The notes: generated by a model not told the origin, from the sequence alone. Numbered from the stretch's first letter, positions 8,618-18,069 are shown. The stretch: DNA of 64,000 nucleotides from Rhodobacter sp. (GCA_020637595.1 JACKKE010000006.1:1-64000); one strand, 5' to 3'. Numbers and translations: made by a program.

Positions 8618-8693
8618 GGATCCCTCCTCTGAGTTCTGCCGGAGAATACCCTTGCAGAAATGGCCTGAACAGAGGCAGTTTCCCAAAAGGCGT

Positions 8694-8709
8694 TTTGCAA
8701 GGATGCAAA
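8694..8709. promoter_or_regulatory. inverted repeat TTTGCA-N4-TGCAAA between mmsA and lysR
   Basis: The arms TTTGCA and TGCAAA flank AGGA just before the ATG of the divergent LysR gene. LysR-type proteins commonly autoregulate from the intergenic gap, so this is a candidate operator. The core TTGCA/TGCAA halves match those of the palindrome at 7001-7019. Confidence 0.4.
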
Positions 8710-8713
8710 GCTT

Positions 8714-9616
8714 ATGGCGGATTGGGACGATCTGAAGGTGTTTCTGGCGGTGGCGCGGGGCGAGAGCCTGTCGCGGGCGGGCCGGGTGTTGAAGATGGAC
8801 GCGGCGACCGTCGGCCGGCGGGTCGCCCGGCTGGAAGAGGCGTTGGGCGCGCGGCTGTTCACACGCTCGCCGCAGGGATACCTGCTGACCGACGAGGGCG
8901 GGCGGCTGGTGGCCCATGCGCAGGCGATGGAGACCGGGATGGAGCGCGCCCGCGACGCGCTGGCGGGCCCGTCCGAGGGGATCAGCGGTCAGGTGCGCAT
9001 CGGCGCGCCCGACGGCTGCGCGAATTACCTGCTGCCGCAGGTGGTTGCCGCAATTGCCGCCGAGAACCCGGGCCTCGAGGTGCAGATCGTCGCGCTGCCG
9101 CGGGTGTTCTCGCTGTCGCGGCGCGAGGCCGATATGGTGATTGCCGTGTCAAAGCCCGAGCAGGGCCGGGTCCTGGCGCAGAAGATCACCGACTACCGGC
9201 TGCATCTCGCCGCTTCGGACGGGTATCTGGCGCAGACCGGGCCGCTGACGCGGTTGGAGGATCTGCGCGGACGCCGGGTGATCGGCTATATCCCGGACAT
9301 GATCTTTGACCGCGAGCTGGACTATCTGGCCGATCTCGGTGTCGAACAGCCGCCGATTGCGTCGAATTCGGTTTCGGTGCAGCTGAACCTGATCCGGCAG
9401 GGGGCCGGGGTCGGCGTGGTGCACGATTTTGCGCTGCCCGCCGCGCCCGGGGTGCGGCGGGTGCTGACCGGCGATTTCAGCCTGACCCGGGCGTTTTACC
9501 TGATCCGTCACGCCGACGATCGCCGGGTTCCGCGCATCGAACGCTTTGCGGCGGCGCTGATCGCCGGGCTGCGTGCGGAAGTGCAACGTCTCGAACAGCT
9601 TGCACAGCACCCTTGA
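8714..9616 (+). CDS. LysR family transcriptional regulator
   Basis: This 300-residue protein has an N-terminal winged helix-turn-helix (WDDLKVFLAVARGESLSRAG through RRVARLEEALGARLFTRS, about residues 1-60) and a C-terminal periplasmic-binding-like effector domain (about 90-295). It is transcribed divergently from mmsA with a 96-bp gap containing an inverted repeat, so it is the likely local regulator of mmsA and perhaps of the rest of the valine block. The inducer is not known. AAGGA lies about 10 bp before the ATG. Confidence 0.9.
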   Translation: MADWDDLKVFLAVARGESLSRAGRVLKMDAATVGRRVARLEEALGARLFTRSPQGYLLTDEGGRLVAHAQAMETGMERARDALAGPSEGISGQVRIGAPDGCANYLLPQVVAAIAAENPGLEVQIVALPRVFSLSRREADMVIAVSKPEQGRVLAQKITDYRLHLAASDGYLAQTGPLTRLEDLRGRRVIGYIPDMIFDRELDYLADLGVEQPPIASNSVSVQLNLIRQGAGVGVVHDFALPAAPGVRRVLTGDFSLTRAFYLIRHADDRRVPRIERFAAALIAGLRAEVQRLEQLAQHP

Positions 9617-9664
9617 CACGACTCTGCGACATGGTGACGCTGGGGGAAAACAACGGAGGCCCCG

Positions 9665-10096
9665 ATGATCGTCAGTCAAATCCTCAAGACCAAAGCCGAT
9701 GGGGTTGTGACCATCGCCCCGGGTGCGAGCCTGCGCGAGGCGGTCGAATTGCTGGCCACCCGCCGGATCGGCGCGGTGGTGGTGTCGAGCGACGGCCGGC
9801 GGATCAAGGGGATCGTGTCCGAACGCGACGTGGTGCGCGAACTGGGTCGCGCCGGCCCCGGCTGCCTTGATCTGCCGGTCGACAAGGTGATGACCCGCGC
9901 GGTGCTGGGCTGCGCCCCGTCGGACAGCGCGGATTCGGTGCTGGAGACCATGACCGCGCGGCGCTTCCGCCACATGCCGGTGTTGGAAAACAACGAAATG
10001 GTCGGCTTCATCTCGATCGGCGACGTGGTCGCGGCGCGGCTGAGCGAGCTGCAGATGGAAAAGGACGCCCTGACCGGCATGATCATGGGCAACTGA
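9665..10096 (+). CDS. tandem CBS-domain protein
   Basis: This 143-residue protein consists almost entirely of two CBS motifs (a Bateman module): residues ~8-62 (ending IVSERDVVRELG) and ~75-128 (MTARRFRHMPVLENNEMVGFISIGDVV). Such stand-alone modules bind adenosyl nucleotides and regulate partner enzymes or transporters. Its ribosome site is GGAGG before the ATG. It follows the LysR gene by 48 bp but has no obvious metabolic link to its neighbours. Confidence 0.92.
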   Translation: MIVSQILKTKADGVVTIAPGASLREAVELLATRRIGAVVVSSDGRRIKGIVSERDVVRELGRAGPGCLDLPVDKVMTRAVLGCAPSDSADSVLETMTARRFRHMPVLENNEMVGFISIGDVVAARLSELQMEKDALTGMIMGN

Positions 10097-10183
10097 GCCT
10101 GGCCCGAGGCGCCGGCTTCTCCGGGTGCCGCTTGCCCCGGGGGGCCAGTGCCGTGGGTCGGGTCGTTGCGCCTGGCCGGCAGG

Positions 10184-10852
10184 TTACGGCAGACGGAAAA
10201 GACCGGGGGCCGCCGGCGTCATCCGGGCGATCATCTCGGTTTCACCGGCAAAGGCCTTGGCGGTGAACTCGAAATCCTCTTCGCTGTAATAGGCGCGATA
10301 GCCGCCGTCTTTCTTCTTGGCGCCGACGTTGTATTTCGGCAGCGTCACCCCGGCATGGCCCAGTTCGGCCATCAGCCGGGCATACCAGTCGTCCAGCGAG
10401 TCGTAGTCGACGAAATAGTCGACGGCGGACTGGCCGTTTTCATCGTTGCAGAAATGGTCGAGCGGTTCGATCTCGGTAAAGTTCTCGTTGCGCAGGAACT
10501 CCGAAAAGCTCATCCCCTCGACCCATTTGTATTTCTTGCTGAGCCGGTTGTAGCGTTTCGCATGGAAATAGAACGAACCGGTTCTGTCCCACCAGGGGCG
10601 CAGCGAGATGAGATAGATCGTCAGATCCTTGCGGTCATAGGGCAGTTTCGTGACGATGTCGCGGACCGGAGAATGTTTCCACAGTCCCCCCCGCCGGCGC
10701 GAGACCGCGCTCCGCTTCTCGCCTTCCTCGGTATATCCCCAATACTCGACCCGCCCGGGTTCCAGCGTTTCGATAAGCCCCTTGCAGACCGAGGTTCCAC
10801 CACATTTCTTCATATGGGCGATGACGATTTTCTTATCAATGACGAGCATCAA
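10184..10852 (-). CDS. sulfotransferase-like protein
   Basis: This 222-residue protein opens with VIDKKIVIAHMKKCGGTSV, which matches the phosphosulfate-binding P-loop-like start (H-x-K-C-G-G-T-S) of PAPS-dependent sulfotransferases of the HIPKCGGTS type. The rest includes PWWDRTGSFYFHAKRYN and SFSEFLRNENF, consistent with that fold. The acceptor is unknown; such proteins often modify polysaccharides. There is an ATG pair at the start (10852 and 10849) and either could be used. It appears to be a single-gene unit. Confidence 0.7.
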   Translation of the reverse strand: MMLVIDKKIVIAHMKKCGGTSVCKGLIETLEPGRVEYWGYTEEGEKRSAVSRRRGGLWKHSPVRDIVTKLPYDRKDLTIYLISLRPWWDRTGSFYFHAKRYNRLSKKYKWVEGMSFSEFLRNENFTEIEPLDHFCNDENGQSAVDYFVDYDSLDDWYARLMAELGHAGVTLPKYNVGAKKKDGGYRAYYSEEDFEFTAKAFAGETEMIARMTPAAPGLFRLP

Positions 10853-11032
10853 ATCCTCAATTGAAACAAACGCATGTTCGCGAAGCGACAGGCCGCGTCA
10901 AAGGGTGGGCAGGCTGGCCGCCCGGCGCAGTGGCCCCGTGGCCTGCGGCGATCCCGGGCGTGCCATTGTGCTGCATTGCAGCGGCAAGAGAAAGGGCGTT
11001 CTTCCGCGGGTGCCCCGACGGTGCCGGGCGCC

Positions 11033-11914
11033 TCAGATCCACTTGGCGAGCGGCGGCAGGCTCATCAGCACGGCGTTGGCGTCGTGGCCGGTTTCCAGGC
11101 CGAACTTGGTGCCGCGGTCATAGACCAGGTTGTATTCGGCATAGAGGCCGCGGTGGATCAGCTGGATGTCGCGGTCGGCCTCGGTCCAGGGTGTGGTGCG
11201 GCGCGTCTCGCACAGCGGTGCGAAGGCCGGCAGGAAGGCCTCGCCGACAGCGCGGGTAAAGGCGAAATCGGCCTCCCACGAATCGGTTTCGGGGGCGCCG
11301 GTGTTGAGATCGTCATAAAAGATGCCGCCGACGCCCCGCGCGCGGCCACGGTGCGGGACAAAGAAATACTCGTCCGCCCAGGCCTTGAACCTGGGGTAAT
11401 AGCTGCTGTCATGGGCGTCGCAGGCGCGCTGCATCTCGGTATGGAAATGCGTGGTGTCCTCGGCGTATTCGAGGCAGGGGTTCAGATCGGCGCCGCCGCC
11501 GAACCACCAGGCGTTCGGGGTCCAGAACATCCGCGTGTTCATGTGGACGGCCGGGCAATGCGGGTTCTGCATATGCGCGACCAGGCTGATGCCCGAGGCC
11601 CAGAAGCGCGGATCCTTGTCCATGCCGGGCACGCCGCGCGCGGCCATTGCCTTTTGCGCGCGTTCGCCCAGTGTGCCGTGCACCGCCGACCAGTTGACGC
11701 CGACCTTTTCAAACAGGCGCCCGCCGCGCATCACCGACATGATGCCGCCACCGCCTGCACCGCCGTCACGCTCGGTCGGCGTGACCTCGAACCGGCCGGG
11801 GGGCAGATCGCCTTCGGTTGTGTCCTCGAGCGCCTCGAAACGGGCAACGATGGTGTCGCGCAGGCTCTTGAACCAGTCGGCGGCCCGGGTCTTGCGGGTG
11901 TCCATGTCGGTCAT
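11033..11914 (-). CDS. hemF: oxygen-dependent coproporphyrinogen III oxidase
   Basis: This 293-residue cytoplasmic enzyme oxidatively decarboxylates coproporphyrinogen III to protoporphyrinogen IX using O2. Recognisable segments are GGGIMSVMRGGRLFEKVGVN, NPHCPAVHMNTRMFW, WWFGGGADLNPCL, the family block RGVGGIFYDDLN, and the C-terminal RGTKFGLETGHDANAVLMSLPP. The O2-dependent form in an organism that also has nitrate respiration implies that an anaerobic HemN is encoded elsewhere. Length and order of motifs are normal. Confidence 0.96.
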   Translation of the reverse strand: MTDMDTRKTRAADWFKSLRDTIVARFEALEDTTEGDLPPGRFEVTPTERDGGAGGGGIMSVMRGGRLFEKVGVNWSAVHGTLGERAQKAMAARGVPGMDKDPRFWASGISLVAHMQNPHCPAVHMNTRMFWTPNAWWFGGGADLNPCLEYAEDTTHFHTEMQRACDAHDSSYYPRFKAWADEYFFVPHRGRARGVGGIFYDDLNTGAPETDSWEADFAFTRAVGEAFLPAFAPLCETRRTTPWTEADRDIQLIHRGLYAEYNLVYDRGTKFGLETGHDANAVLMSLPPLAKWI

Positions 11915-12015
11915 CTGGGGTCTCCCTTGTCGGCAGCCGTTCTAGTGCGCCCGGCGCAGCAAGGGAAGCGCCGGATTGCCGCGCGGGGACGGGCGTATTG
12001 GGAGCAAGGTGAAGA

Positions 12016-13056
12016 TCAGGGCGCAGTCCAGTCGACCCAGCGGCCGTGGAAATCGGCGCGGCCGAGCACGATCGACCGGTCGCCGGGCCAGAGCCTCAGG
12101 GTGACGCCGGCCCCGGGAGAGGCGCCGTCGGCCTCATAGCTGAGCCAGGCGAGCGGCGCCGTGTCGGTGGCGTGCCGGCCCGCGGCCTCGATCAGCGCGC
12201 GGCCCCGGGCCTGGGTGGCGGCGGGGAAATACTGCCAGGCGACGGTGCTCCAGATCAGATGCAGCTGGCCGGGGCGCGGTGCGAGGCGGGGTTCCAGCCA
12301 GTCGATGGCGTCGGCGCGGACGGGGCAGGGCGGTGCGGCGGCGATCGCCGCCTCGGTCAGGGCGCGGCGCTGTGGCTGGTCGGGCCACAGGTAGGCCAGC
12401 AGCCGCAACCGGTCGGCGGGATCGGTGACGGCGAGGGGGGCGAGGTCAACGCCGGCGCGCTCGGCCACGGTGACGGTGGCAGCAGGTGGTGCGGCGCCGC
12501 GCCAATCCGGGGTCAGGGTCAGCACAGGCCGCGCGGGGCCGAGGCGTCGGGGGCCGATCTCGAGGGCAAAGCGGTCCCAGTTCAGGTTGAGGCCGGCGCT
12601 GGCGCCCAGTTCACTGAACACGAAGGGCAGGGGATAGCGTGCCGCCAGCCAGTGCCCGGTGGCGATCAGCACGGCCGAGCGGCGGACCTCGTTGGTCTGC
12701 GGCGGGTTGTCGAGAAAGGCATCCAGCGATGCGGCGTCGCGGGTCAGCGCCGCGTCGATGGCGGACCAGAGCGTCTGGTCATCGACCGCATGCGGGGGAT
12801 AGACGGCGGCAAGCCCGGGGTGCCCCTGCAGCACCAGCGCGTGCAGCGCGCCTGCGAGGCGCAGCGGCACGCTCTGATCCGAGGGGCCGAGCGCGCCGGG
12901 CCAGCCGAACAGCCGGCGGGTCAGGGGACGGTCGGGCATCAGGCGCTCGGCCAGCATCGCCATCAGCCGCGCCATGAAGGGCGAGCCGAGATCGGCGCAG
13001 GCCCGGCCCTGGGTGCGCAACGCCTCGCGCAGGGGGGCTGGGATGGGGGCGCTCAT
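12016..13056 (-). CDS. DUF2332 family protein
   Basis: This 346-residue protein matches the DUF2332 family, with QGRACADLGSPFMARLM at the start, FSELGASAGLNLNWDRF in the middle (an S-adenosylmethionine-fold-like ELGASAGLN motif) and VAWQYFP later. Members are conserved in alphaproteobacteria and actinobacteria with no established function. It ends 102 bp past the hemF start and begins 9 bp after the end of pth, all on the minus strand. Confidence 0.85.
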   Translation of the reverse strand: MSAPIPAPLREALRTQGRACADLGSPFMARLMAMLAERLMPDRPLTRRLFGWPGALGPSDQSVPLRLAGALHALVLQGHPGLAAVYPPHAVDDQTLWSAIDAALTRDAASLDAFLDNPPQTNEVRRSAVLIATGHWLAARYPLPFVFSELGASAGLNLNWDRFALEIGPRRLGPARPVLTLTPDWRGAAPPAATVTVAERAGVDLAPLAVTDPADRLRLLAYLWPDQPQRRALTEAAIAAAPPCPVRADAIDWLEPRLAPRPGQLHLIWSTVAWQYFPAATQARGRALIEAAGRHATDTAPLAWLSYEADGASPGAGVTLRLWPGDRSIVLGRADFHGRWVDWTAP

Positions 13057-13064
13057 GGCCGGTC

Positions 13065-13760
13065 TCAGCGAAAGCGGTCGGCGAGTTTCTGCAGCGGGCT
13101 GCGGGTGTCGTCGGGGGCAGCGGGCGCCGGGGTGACCTCGGGCGCTGGGGCTGGGGGCGCTGGGGCTGGCGCGGGACGACCAGCATTGCGGGCAGGCGCC
13201 GTGCGCTGGGCGACCGCGTTCTGGAACTTTGCCCCCTCGCCCGAGGCCAGATGCCCGGCCCCGTCGGAAATCCCGCGCATCAGATCGTCGAGCCAGTCCT
13301 CGTCGGCCTTGGCGAAATCATGGAGGACATAGGCCGCAACCAGTTCCTTGCGGCCGGGGTGGCCGATGCCCAGGCGGACCCGGGCGAACCCCTCGCCGAT
13401 ATGCTGGATGATCGAGCGCAGCCCGTTGTGCCCGGCATGCCCGCCGCCCTGTTTCAGCCGCAGCTTGCCGGGGGCGAGGTCCAGCTCGTCATGCAGGACG
13501 ATGACATCGGCAGGCTCGATCTTCAGATAGCGCATCGCCTCGCCGACCGATTGGCCGGACAGGTTCATAAACGTCTGCGGCTTGAGCAGCGCCACGCGCT
13601 CGGCGCCCAGCCGGCCCTCGGCCAGCTGGCCCTGAAAGCGGGCCTTCCACGGGCCGAATCCATGATCGGCGGCCAGGCGGTCCAGCGCCATGAAGCCGAT
13701 GTTGTGACGGTTGTGCGCGTATTTCGCGCCGGGATTGCCGAGGCCGACGATGAGTTTCAT
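13065..13760 (-). CDS. pth: peptidyl-tRNA hydrolase
   Basis: This 231-residue enzyme releases peptides from drop-off peptidyl-tRNA. It has VGLGNPGAKYAHNRHNIGF with the catalytic His, KPQTFMNLSGQSV, and HDELDLAPGKLRLKQGGGHA followed by GHNGLRSI. The catalytic core is about 190 residues. A Pro/Ala-rich tail of about 45 residues (near 190-225), rich in PAPAPAPP, is an extension found in this lineage. It lies downstream of rplY on the same strand, a conserved rplY-pth order, but a hairpin terminator separates them here. Confidence 0.95.
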   Translation of the reverse strand: MKLIVGLGNPGAKYAHNRHNIGFMALDRLAADHGFGPWKARFQGQLAEGRLGAERVALLKPQTFMNLSGQSVGEAMRYLKIEPADVIVLHDELDLAPGKLRLKQGGGHAGHNGLRSIIQHIGEGFARVRLGIGHPGRKELVAAYVLHDFAKADEDWLDDLMRGISDGAGHLASGEGAKFQNAVAQRTAPARNAGRPAPAPAPPAPAPEVTPAPAAPDDTRSPLQKLADRFR

Positions 13761-13825
13761 GGCCGCGTTTTACGCGCCGGCCGGCGGGCTGTCCATCGCG
13801 GCATCGCCGGCAGCCCGGGCAAAGG

Positions 13826-13853
13826 AAAACCCCGCCCGGAGGGGGCGGGGTTT
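13826..13853 (-). terminator. hairpin terminator after rplY
   Basis: AAAACCCCGCCC and GGGCGGGGTTT form an 11-bp stem with a 5-base loop. Read on the minus strand, the 3' arm ends in GGGGTTTT, a short T-run, placed 27 bp beyond the rplY stop. Confidence 0.75.
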
Positions 13854-13880
13854 CGGTCTCGGGACTCAGGCGGGCCGGGT

Positions 13881-14501
13881 TTACTCGGCGTCGCCCTCGC
13901 CTTCACCTTCTTCGTTGTCAGCCGAACGCAGGCCCGAGGGCGCCGCGACGTTGGCGATGACGAAGTTGCGGTGAATAGTCGGCTTCACGCCTTCGGGCAG
14001 CGCGATGTCGTTGATGTGGATGACGTCGCCGATGTTGCGGCCGGTCAGGTCCACGGTGATCTTCTCGGGGATGTCGCCCGCCAGAACGTTCAGTTCGACG
14101 TCGGGGCGCACCACGACCAGCGTGCCGCCACGCTTGAGGCCCGGGGCCGCGGCGTGGTTGACGAACTCGACGTGCACGAACAGGTTGATCCGCGAGGTGC
14201 GGCGCAGGCGCATCAGGTCGACGTGGGTCGGCAGATCCTTGACCACGTCACGCTGCACGGCGCGGGCGATCACGCGCACGTCGTCCTGGCCCTCGACCTT
14301 GAGGTTCCACAGCTGCGACAGGAAGCGGCCTTCCTTGAGCTTCTTCAGCAGATAGTTGAAGTCGAAGTTGACGTTGATCGGGTCGGCACCGCCGCCATAG
14401 ACCACGCCCGGCACCTTGTTGTCACGACGAGATTGACGAGCGGCCCCCTTGCCCGACCCCGCCCGGACCTCGGCGATCAGATCTTGGATCTCACCAGCCA
14501 T
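13881..14501 (-). CDS. rplY: 50S ribosomal protein L25/general stress protein Ctc
   Basis: This 206-residue protein is the long CTC form of L25, which binds 5S rRNA. The N-terminal RNA-binding part contains GKGAARQSRRDNKVPGVVYG, and the C-terminal beta domain contains VDLTGRNIGDVIHINDIALP. The tail is acidic (SADNEEGEGEGDAE). The ATG at 14501 is preferred to an in-frame ATG 45 bp upstream because AGGAGAACCGAT precedes it and family similarity begins at MAGEIQDL. Its terminator lies at 13826-13853. Confidence 0.96.
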   Translation of the reverse strand: MAGEIQDLIAEVRAGSGKGAARQSRRDNKVPGVVYGGGADPINVNFDFNYLLKKLKEGRFLSQLWNLKVEGQDDVRVIARAVQRDVVKDLPTHVDLMRLRRTSRINLFVHVEFVNHAAAPGLKRGGTLVVVRPDVELNVLAGDIPEKITVDLTGRNIGDVIHINDIALPEGVKPTIHRNFVIANVAAPSGLRSADNEEGEGEGDAE

Positions 14502-14674
14502 ATCGGTTCTCCTAAATTCGGTTGCTATGAGGTCACGCCCCTCCAAGGGTGGATGCGCGACCGGCGCCGCATAGCCGAGATCGAACGCGAAGGAAAGCGG
14601 ATTCTGTTACGCCTCCGGCTGGACGGCGCCCCGTGGGCGTGGTTTCTCGGCGGCGGAAGTTGCGGCGGGGAGCG

Positions 14675-15823
14675 ATGGCCGGGATCGTCACAGCATTGAG
14701 GGTGTCACGGGGGCCGTCCGCGTCCTTTGCGGCGATGGGCTGCGTCTGGGGCGGGTTCATGGCGGTGATGCCGGACATCAAGGCCGGGCTGGGCCTGGCG
14801 GATGCGCCGTTCGGGCGTTTGCTGATCTGGGGTTCGGTTGCGGCGATCGCGGCGATGACCCTGACGCCGCGCTTTGGCACCGCGCTGGGGCGTGCGGCGC
14901 TGCCGATGCTGACGGCGCTGATGGGGCTGGCGCTGGCGCTGCAGGCCGCGGCCGGCAGTGCCACGGGCTTCGCGCTGGCGCTGGCGGCGATGGGGGCTGC
15001 GACCGGGGCGCTGGATGTGCTGATGAACGCGCGGGTCGGTGCGCTGGAGGCGGCGCGGCGGATGCCGCTGATGAATCTGGCCTATGCGCTCTATTCGCTG
15101 GCCTTTGCCGGGTCGGCAGTGCTGACCGGGGTGGCGCGGGCCGCCGGCTGGGGGCCCGGGGCGATCCTGACGAGCGCGGCGCTGGTCGTCGGCGGGCTGG
15201 CGCTGGTCAGCGCCGAGCACGATGGCCGTATCGAGGGGATGGACAGTGGCGGCAGGCGTCGCGGGCCGCGTGTCGGGCGGGTCGCCTGGCTGGGCGGTCT
15301 GTTGGTGCTGATCGGGCTGATGGCCGAAAACGCGGTCGAAGCCTGGTCGGCGCTGTTCGTCGAGCGCGATCTGGGCGGCGCGACCGGCGCCGGGTCGCTG
15401 GGACCGGCGCTGCTGGGACTGACGATGGGGGCGGGGCGACTGGCCGGGCAGGTGCTGGGGCGCCGGCTGGGTGACCAGCGGCTGCTGGCCGGCGGGCTGA
15501 CGCTTGCCGCCGTCGGGATCGGGCTGGTGCTGGTCGCCGGGTCGCCGGCAATGGCCTATGCCGGGTTCACCGTGCTGGGGCTGGGCTGCTCGGTCGTGGT
15601 GCCGACGGCAATGGGCATCGTCGGTCGCCTGTCGCCGGCCGAGGCCCGGGGTGCGGCCATCGCGCGCGCCACGGTGGTCGGCTATATCGGCTATTTCATC
15701 GGCCCGCCGCTGATAGGCCTTGCCGCCAGCCTGGCCGGGCTCCGGCTGTCCTTTGCGATGATCGCGGGGATCCTGCTGGCGGGGCTGGCCCTGCGCGGGC
15801 GGTTGGCGCGGCTGGACCGCTGA
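14675..15823 (+). CDS. major facilitator superfamily transporter
   Basis: This 382-residue hydrophobic protein has about 12 predicted membrane segments and the look of the MFS sugar/drug class, with GFMAVMPDIKAGLGL in the first loop and RLSPAEARGAAIARATVVGYIGYFIGPPLIG in the C-terminal half. An open frame extends upstream, but the ATG at 14675 follows GGGGAG and begins just before the first membrane helix, whereas the upstream 42 residues are Arg-rich and unlike coding sequence. It is divergent from rplY. The substrate is not evident. Confidence 0.82.
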   Translation: MAGIVTALRVSRGPSASFAAMGCVWGGFMAVMPDIKAGLGLADAPFGRLLIWGSVAAIAAMTLTPRFGTALGRAALPMLTALMGLALALQAAAGSATGFALALAAMGAATGALDVLMNARVGALEAARRMPLMNLAYALYSLAFAGSAVLTGVARAAGWGPGAILTSAALVVGGLALVSAEHDGRIEGMDSGGRRRGPRVGRVAWLGGLLVLIGLMAENAVEAWSALFVERDLGGATGAGSLGPALLGLTMGAGRLAGQVLGRRLGDQRLLAGGLTLAAVGIGLVLVAGSPAMAYAGFTVLGLGCSVVVPTAMGIVGRLSPAEARGAAIARATVVGYIGYFIGPPLIGLAASLAGLRLSFAMIAGILLAGLALRGRLARLDR

Positions 15824-15826
15824 GCC

Positions 15827-16708
15827 TCAGCGCAGCCGGCCCATCGCATAGCGCGGGTGCAGATCCTCGGCCACCAGCCAGGCCTGCAGTCGCGCCGGAT
15901 CGGGCCGCGCCGGGTCGTCGCCGAAACGATGCGCTTCCAGCCCCCCGGTGACAAACACCGCGTCGATCCCCTCGGCCTGGGCGCCGCGAATATCGGTGCG
16001 CACCCCGTCGCCGATCGCCAGCACCGCGTCATTGTCATAGCTGATGCCGAGCGCCGCCAGCTGGCTGCGGGCAAAGTCATAGACCGGCGGATGCGGTTTG
16101 CCGAAGGACAGCACCTCGCCGCCCATTTCCTCGTAAAGCTGCGCCAGCGCGCCCGAGCAATAGATCCGCGTGTCGCCGAAATCGACCACCAGATCGGGGT
16201 TCGCGTTCAGCATCGTCAGCCCGCGCACCTTGGCCGACAGGAAGCGCGCGCGGTAATCCTCGGGCACCTCGTTGAATTCGTCGAAGGGGCCGGTGCAGAT
16301 GATGCCCTCGGCCTGATCCAGATCGACGCGCTCGATCGGCGGCTGGTCCTGCAGCCAGTCGGGGATCATGGTGAACAGATCCTCGTCCTTGCCCGGCCCC
16401 AGATGCCACAGCTTGCGCCCCGCCGCGCCCTGCAGCATCGCCACCTGCGTCGCATCCCCCGAGGCGGCGATCACGTCATAGGCATCCTCGGGCAGGCCCA
16501 TCTGATCGAGCCGGCGCTTGACCGAATGGCGGGTGCGCGGCGCGTTCGTCAGCAAGACCACCGCACCGCCCTTGCGACGAAACGCCTGCAGCGCGGCGAC
16601 CGCCTCGGGGAACAGGGCCTTGCCGTTGTGCAGGCAGCCCCACAAATCGCAATAGAGCACGTCATAGGGTGCGGCGATTTCGGCCAGGCTGTCGATGAGC
16701 TGGGTCAA
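15827..16708 (-). CDS. TIGR01459-family HAD-type hydrolase
   Basis: This 293-residue protein belongs to the HAD superfamily subclass IIA of NagD-like phosphatases. It has YDVLYCDLWGCLHNGKALFPEA (Asp nucleophile motif I), VVLLTNAPRTRHSVKRRLD (motif II), and GKPHPPVYDFA with LAIGDGVRTDIRGAQ (motifs III-IV). No ATG lies at the right place. A TTG at 16708, with GGAG about 8 bp before it, begins exactly at the family N-terminus (TQLIDSLAEI). It is convergent with the MFS gene, the stops being 3 bp apart. The physiological substrate is unknown. Confidence 0.88.
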   Translation of the reverse strand: MTQLIDSLAEIAAPYDVLYCDLWGCLHNGKALFPEAVAALQAFRRKGGAVVLLTNAPRTRHSVKRRLDQMGLPEDAYDVIAASGDATQVAMLQGAAGRKLWHLGPGKDEDLFTMIPDWLQDQPPIERVDLDQAEGIICTGPFDEFNEVPEDYRARFLSAKVRGLTMLNANPDLVVDFGDTRIYCSGALAQLYEEMGGEVLSFGKPHPPVYDFARSQLAALGISYDNDAVLAIGDGVRTDIRGAQAEGIDAVFVTGGLEAHRFGDDPARPDPARLQAWLVAEDLHPRYAMGRLR

Positions 16709-16801
16709 TGGGTCACTCCGGGAAGGGGCCGCGCAGGCGTTGACGGCAGGCTGCGCCGGTTTATCCTGCCCCTCCCCGGACCGCAACCAAAGGACTCTGC
16801 G

Positions 16802-18037
16802 ATGACCGATCCCGTCGATCCCGTGAAACTCGACCGTCTGGCCGAGGTGGCCGTGCGTGTGGGGCTGAACCTGCAGCCGGGGCAGGATCTGATCCTGACC
16901 GCGCCGGTCAGCGCCCTGCCGCTGGTGCGCAGGATTGCCGAACATGCCTATCGCGCCGGCGCGGGGCTGGTCACGCCGATCCTGTCCGACGACGCGGTGA
17001 CCCTGGCGCGCTATCGCCACGGGCAGGATATCGGCTTTGATCACGCAGCCGGCTGGCTTTTTGACGGGATGGCACGGGCCTATGACCAGGGCGCGGCGCG
17101 GCTGGCGGTGGCGGGGGGCGACCCGATGCTGCTCTCGGCCGAGGACCCGGAAAAAGTCGCGCGCGCCAACAAGGCAATGGCGCTGGCCTATACGCCTGCA
17201 CGCGAACGCATCACCCGCTTTGCCACCAACTGGACGATCGTCGCCTGGCCGGATCTGGCCTGGGCGAAGCTGGTCTCGCCCGACCTTGACGACGATGCCG
17301 CGCAGAAACGCCTGGCCGAGGCGATCTTTGCCGCCTCGCGCGTCGATGCTGCCGATCCGGTGGCGGCCTGGGCGGCGCATAACGCCACCCTGAACCACCG
17401 TTCGGCCTGGCTCGACGGGCAGAACTTTGCCGCGCTGCACTTCACCGGGCCCGGCACCGACCTGACGGTGGGGCTGGCCGAGGGGCACAAATGGCTGGCC
17501 GGCGCGACCGAGGCGCAGAACGGCATCACCTGCAACCCCAACATCCCGACCGAAGAGGTGTTCACCACCCCGCACCGGCTGCGCGTCGAGGGCACGGTCT
17601 GTGCGACCAAACCGCTGTCGCACCAGGGCACGCTGATCGAGGATATCGCCGTGCGCTTCGAAGGCGGGCGGATCGTCGAGGCGCGGGCGTCGAAAGGCGA
17701 GGCGGTGCTGAAGAAGGTGCTCGACACCGACGAGGGCGCGCGGCGGCTGGGCGAGGTGGCGCTGGTGCCGCAGGCCTCGCCGATCGCGCAGTCGGGGCTT
17801 CTCTTCTACAACACGTTGTTCGATGAAAATGCCGCCAGCCACATCGCTCTGGGGCAGTGCTATGCCACCTGTTTCCACGGCGGGGAAAAGATGGATGCGG
17901 GCGAGATCGCCCGACGCGGCGGCAATGCCAGCGCGATCCACATCGACTGGATGATCGGCTCGGGCCAGATCGACATCGACGGCGTGACCCAGGACGGCGC
18001 GCGTGTGCCGGTGATGCGGCAGGGCGCCTGGGCCTGA
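16802..18037 (+). CDS. M29-family metallo-aminopeptidase
   Basis: This 411-residue protein matches the thermophilic metalloprotease (M29) family of dinuclear-metal aminopeptidases. It has LAEVAVRVGLNLQPGQDLI at the N-terminus, NIPTEEVFTTPHRLRVEGTV, SHQGTLIEDIAVRFEGG, and a C-terminal block with ASHIALGQCY and IHIDWMIGSG, which carry the metal ligands (Glu, His, Tyr, Asp). The reading frame is open far upstream, but the ATG at 16802 starts where homology begins, 93 bp from the divergent HAD gene. A dispersed 3'-end repeat follows the stop. Confidence 0.93.
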   Translation: MTDPVDPVKLDRLAEVAVRVGLNLQPGQDLILTAPVSALPLVRRIAEHAYRAGAGLVTPILSDDAVTLARYRHGQDIGFDHAAGWLFDGMARAYDQGAARLAVAGGDPMLLSAEDPEKVARANKAMALAYTPARERITRFATNWTIVAWPDLAWAKLVSPDLDDDAAQKRLAEAIFAASRVDAADPVAAWAAHNATLNHRSAWLDGQNFAALHFTGPGTDLTVGLAEGHKWLAGATEAQNGITCNPNIPTEEVFTTPHRLRVEGTVCATKPLSHQGTLIEDIAVRFEGGRIVEARASKGEAVLKKVLDTDEGARRLGEVALVPQASPIAQSGLLFYNTLFDENAASHIALGQCYATCFHGGEKMDAGEIARRGGNASAIHIDWMIGSGQIDIDGVTQDGARVPVMRQGAWA

Positions 18038-18069
18038 CGGCGCGTCGGGGGCCGCCGCCCCCGAACCCC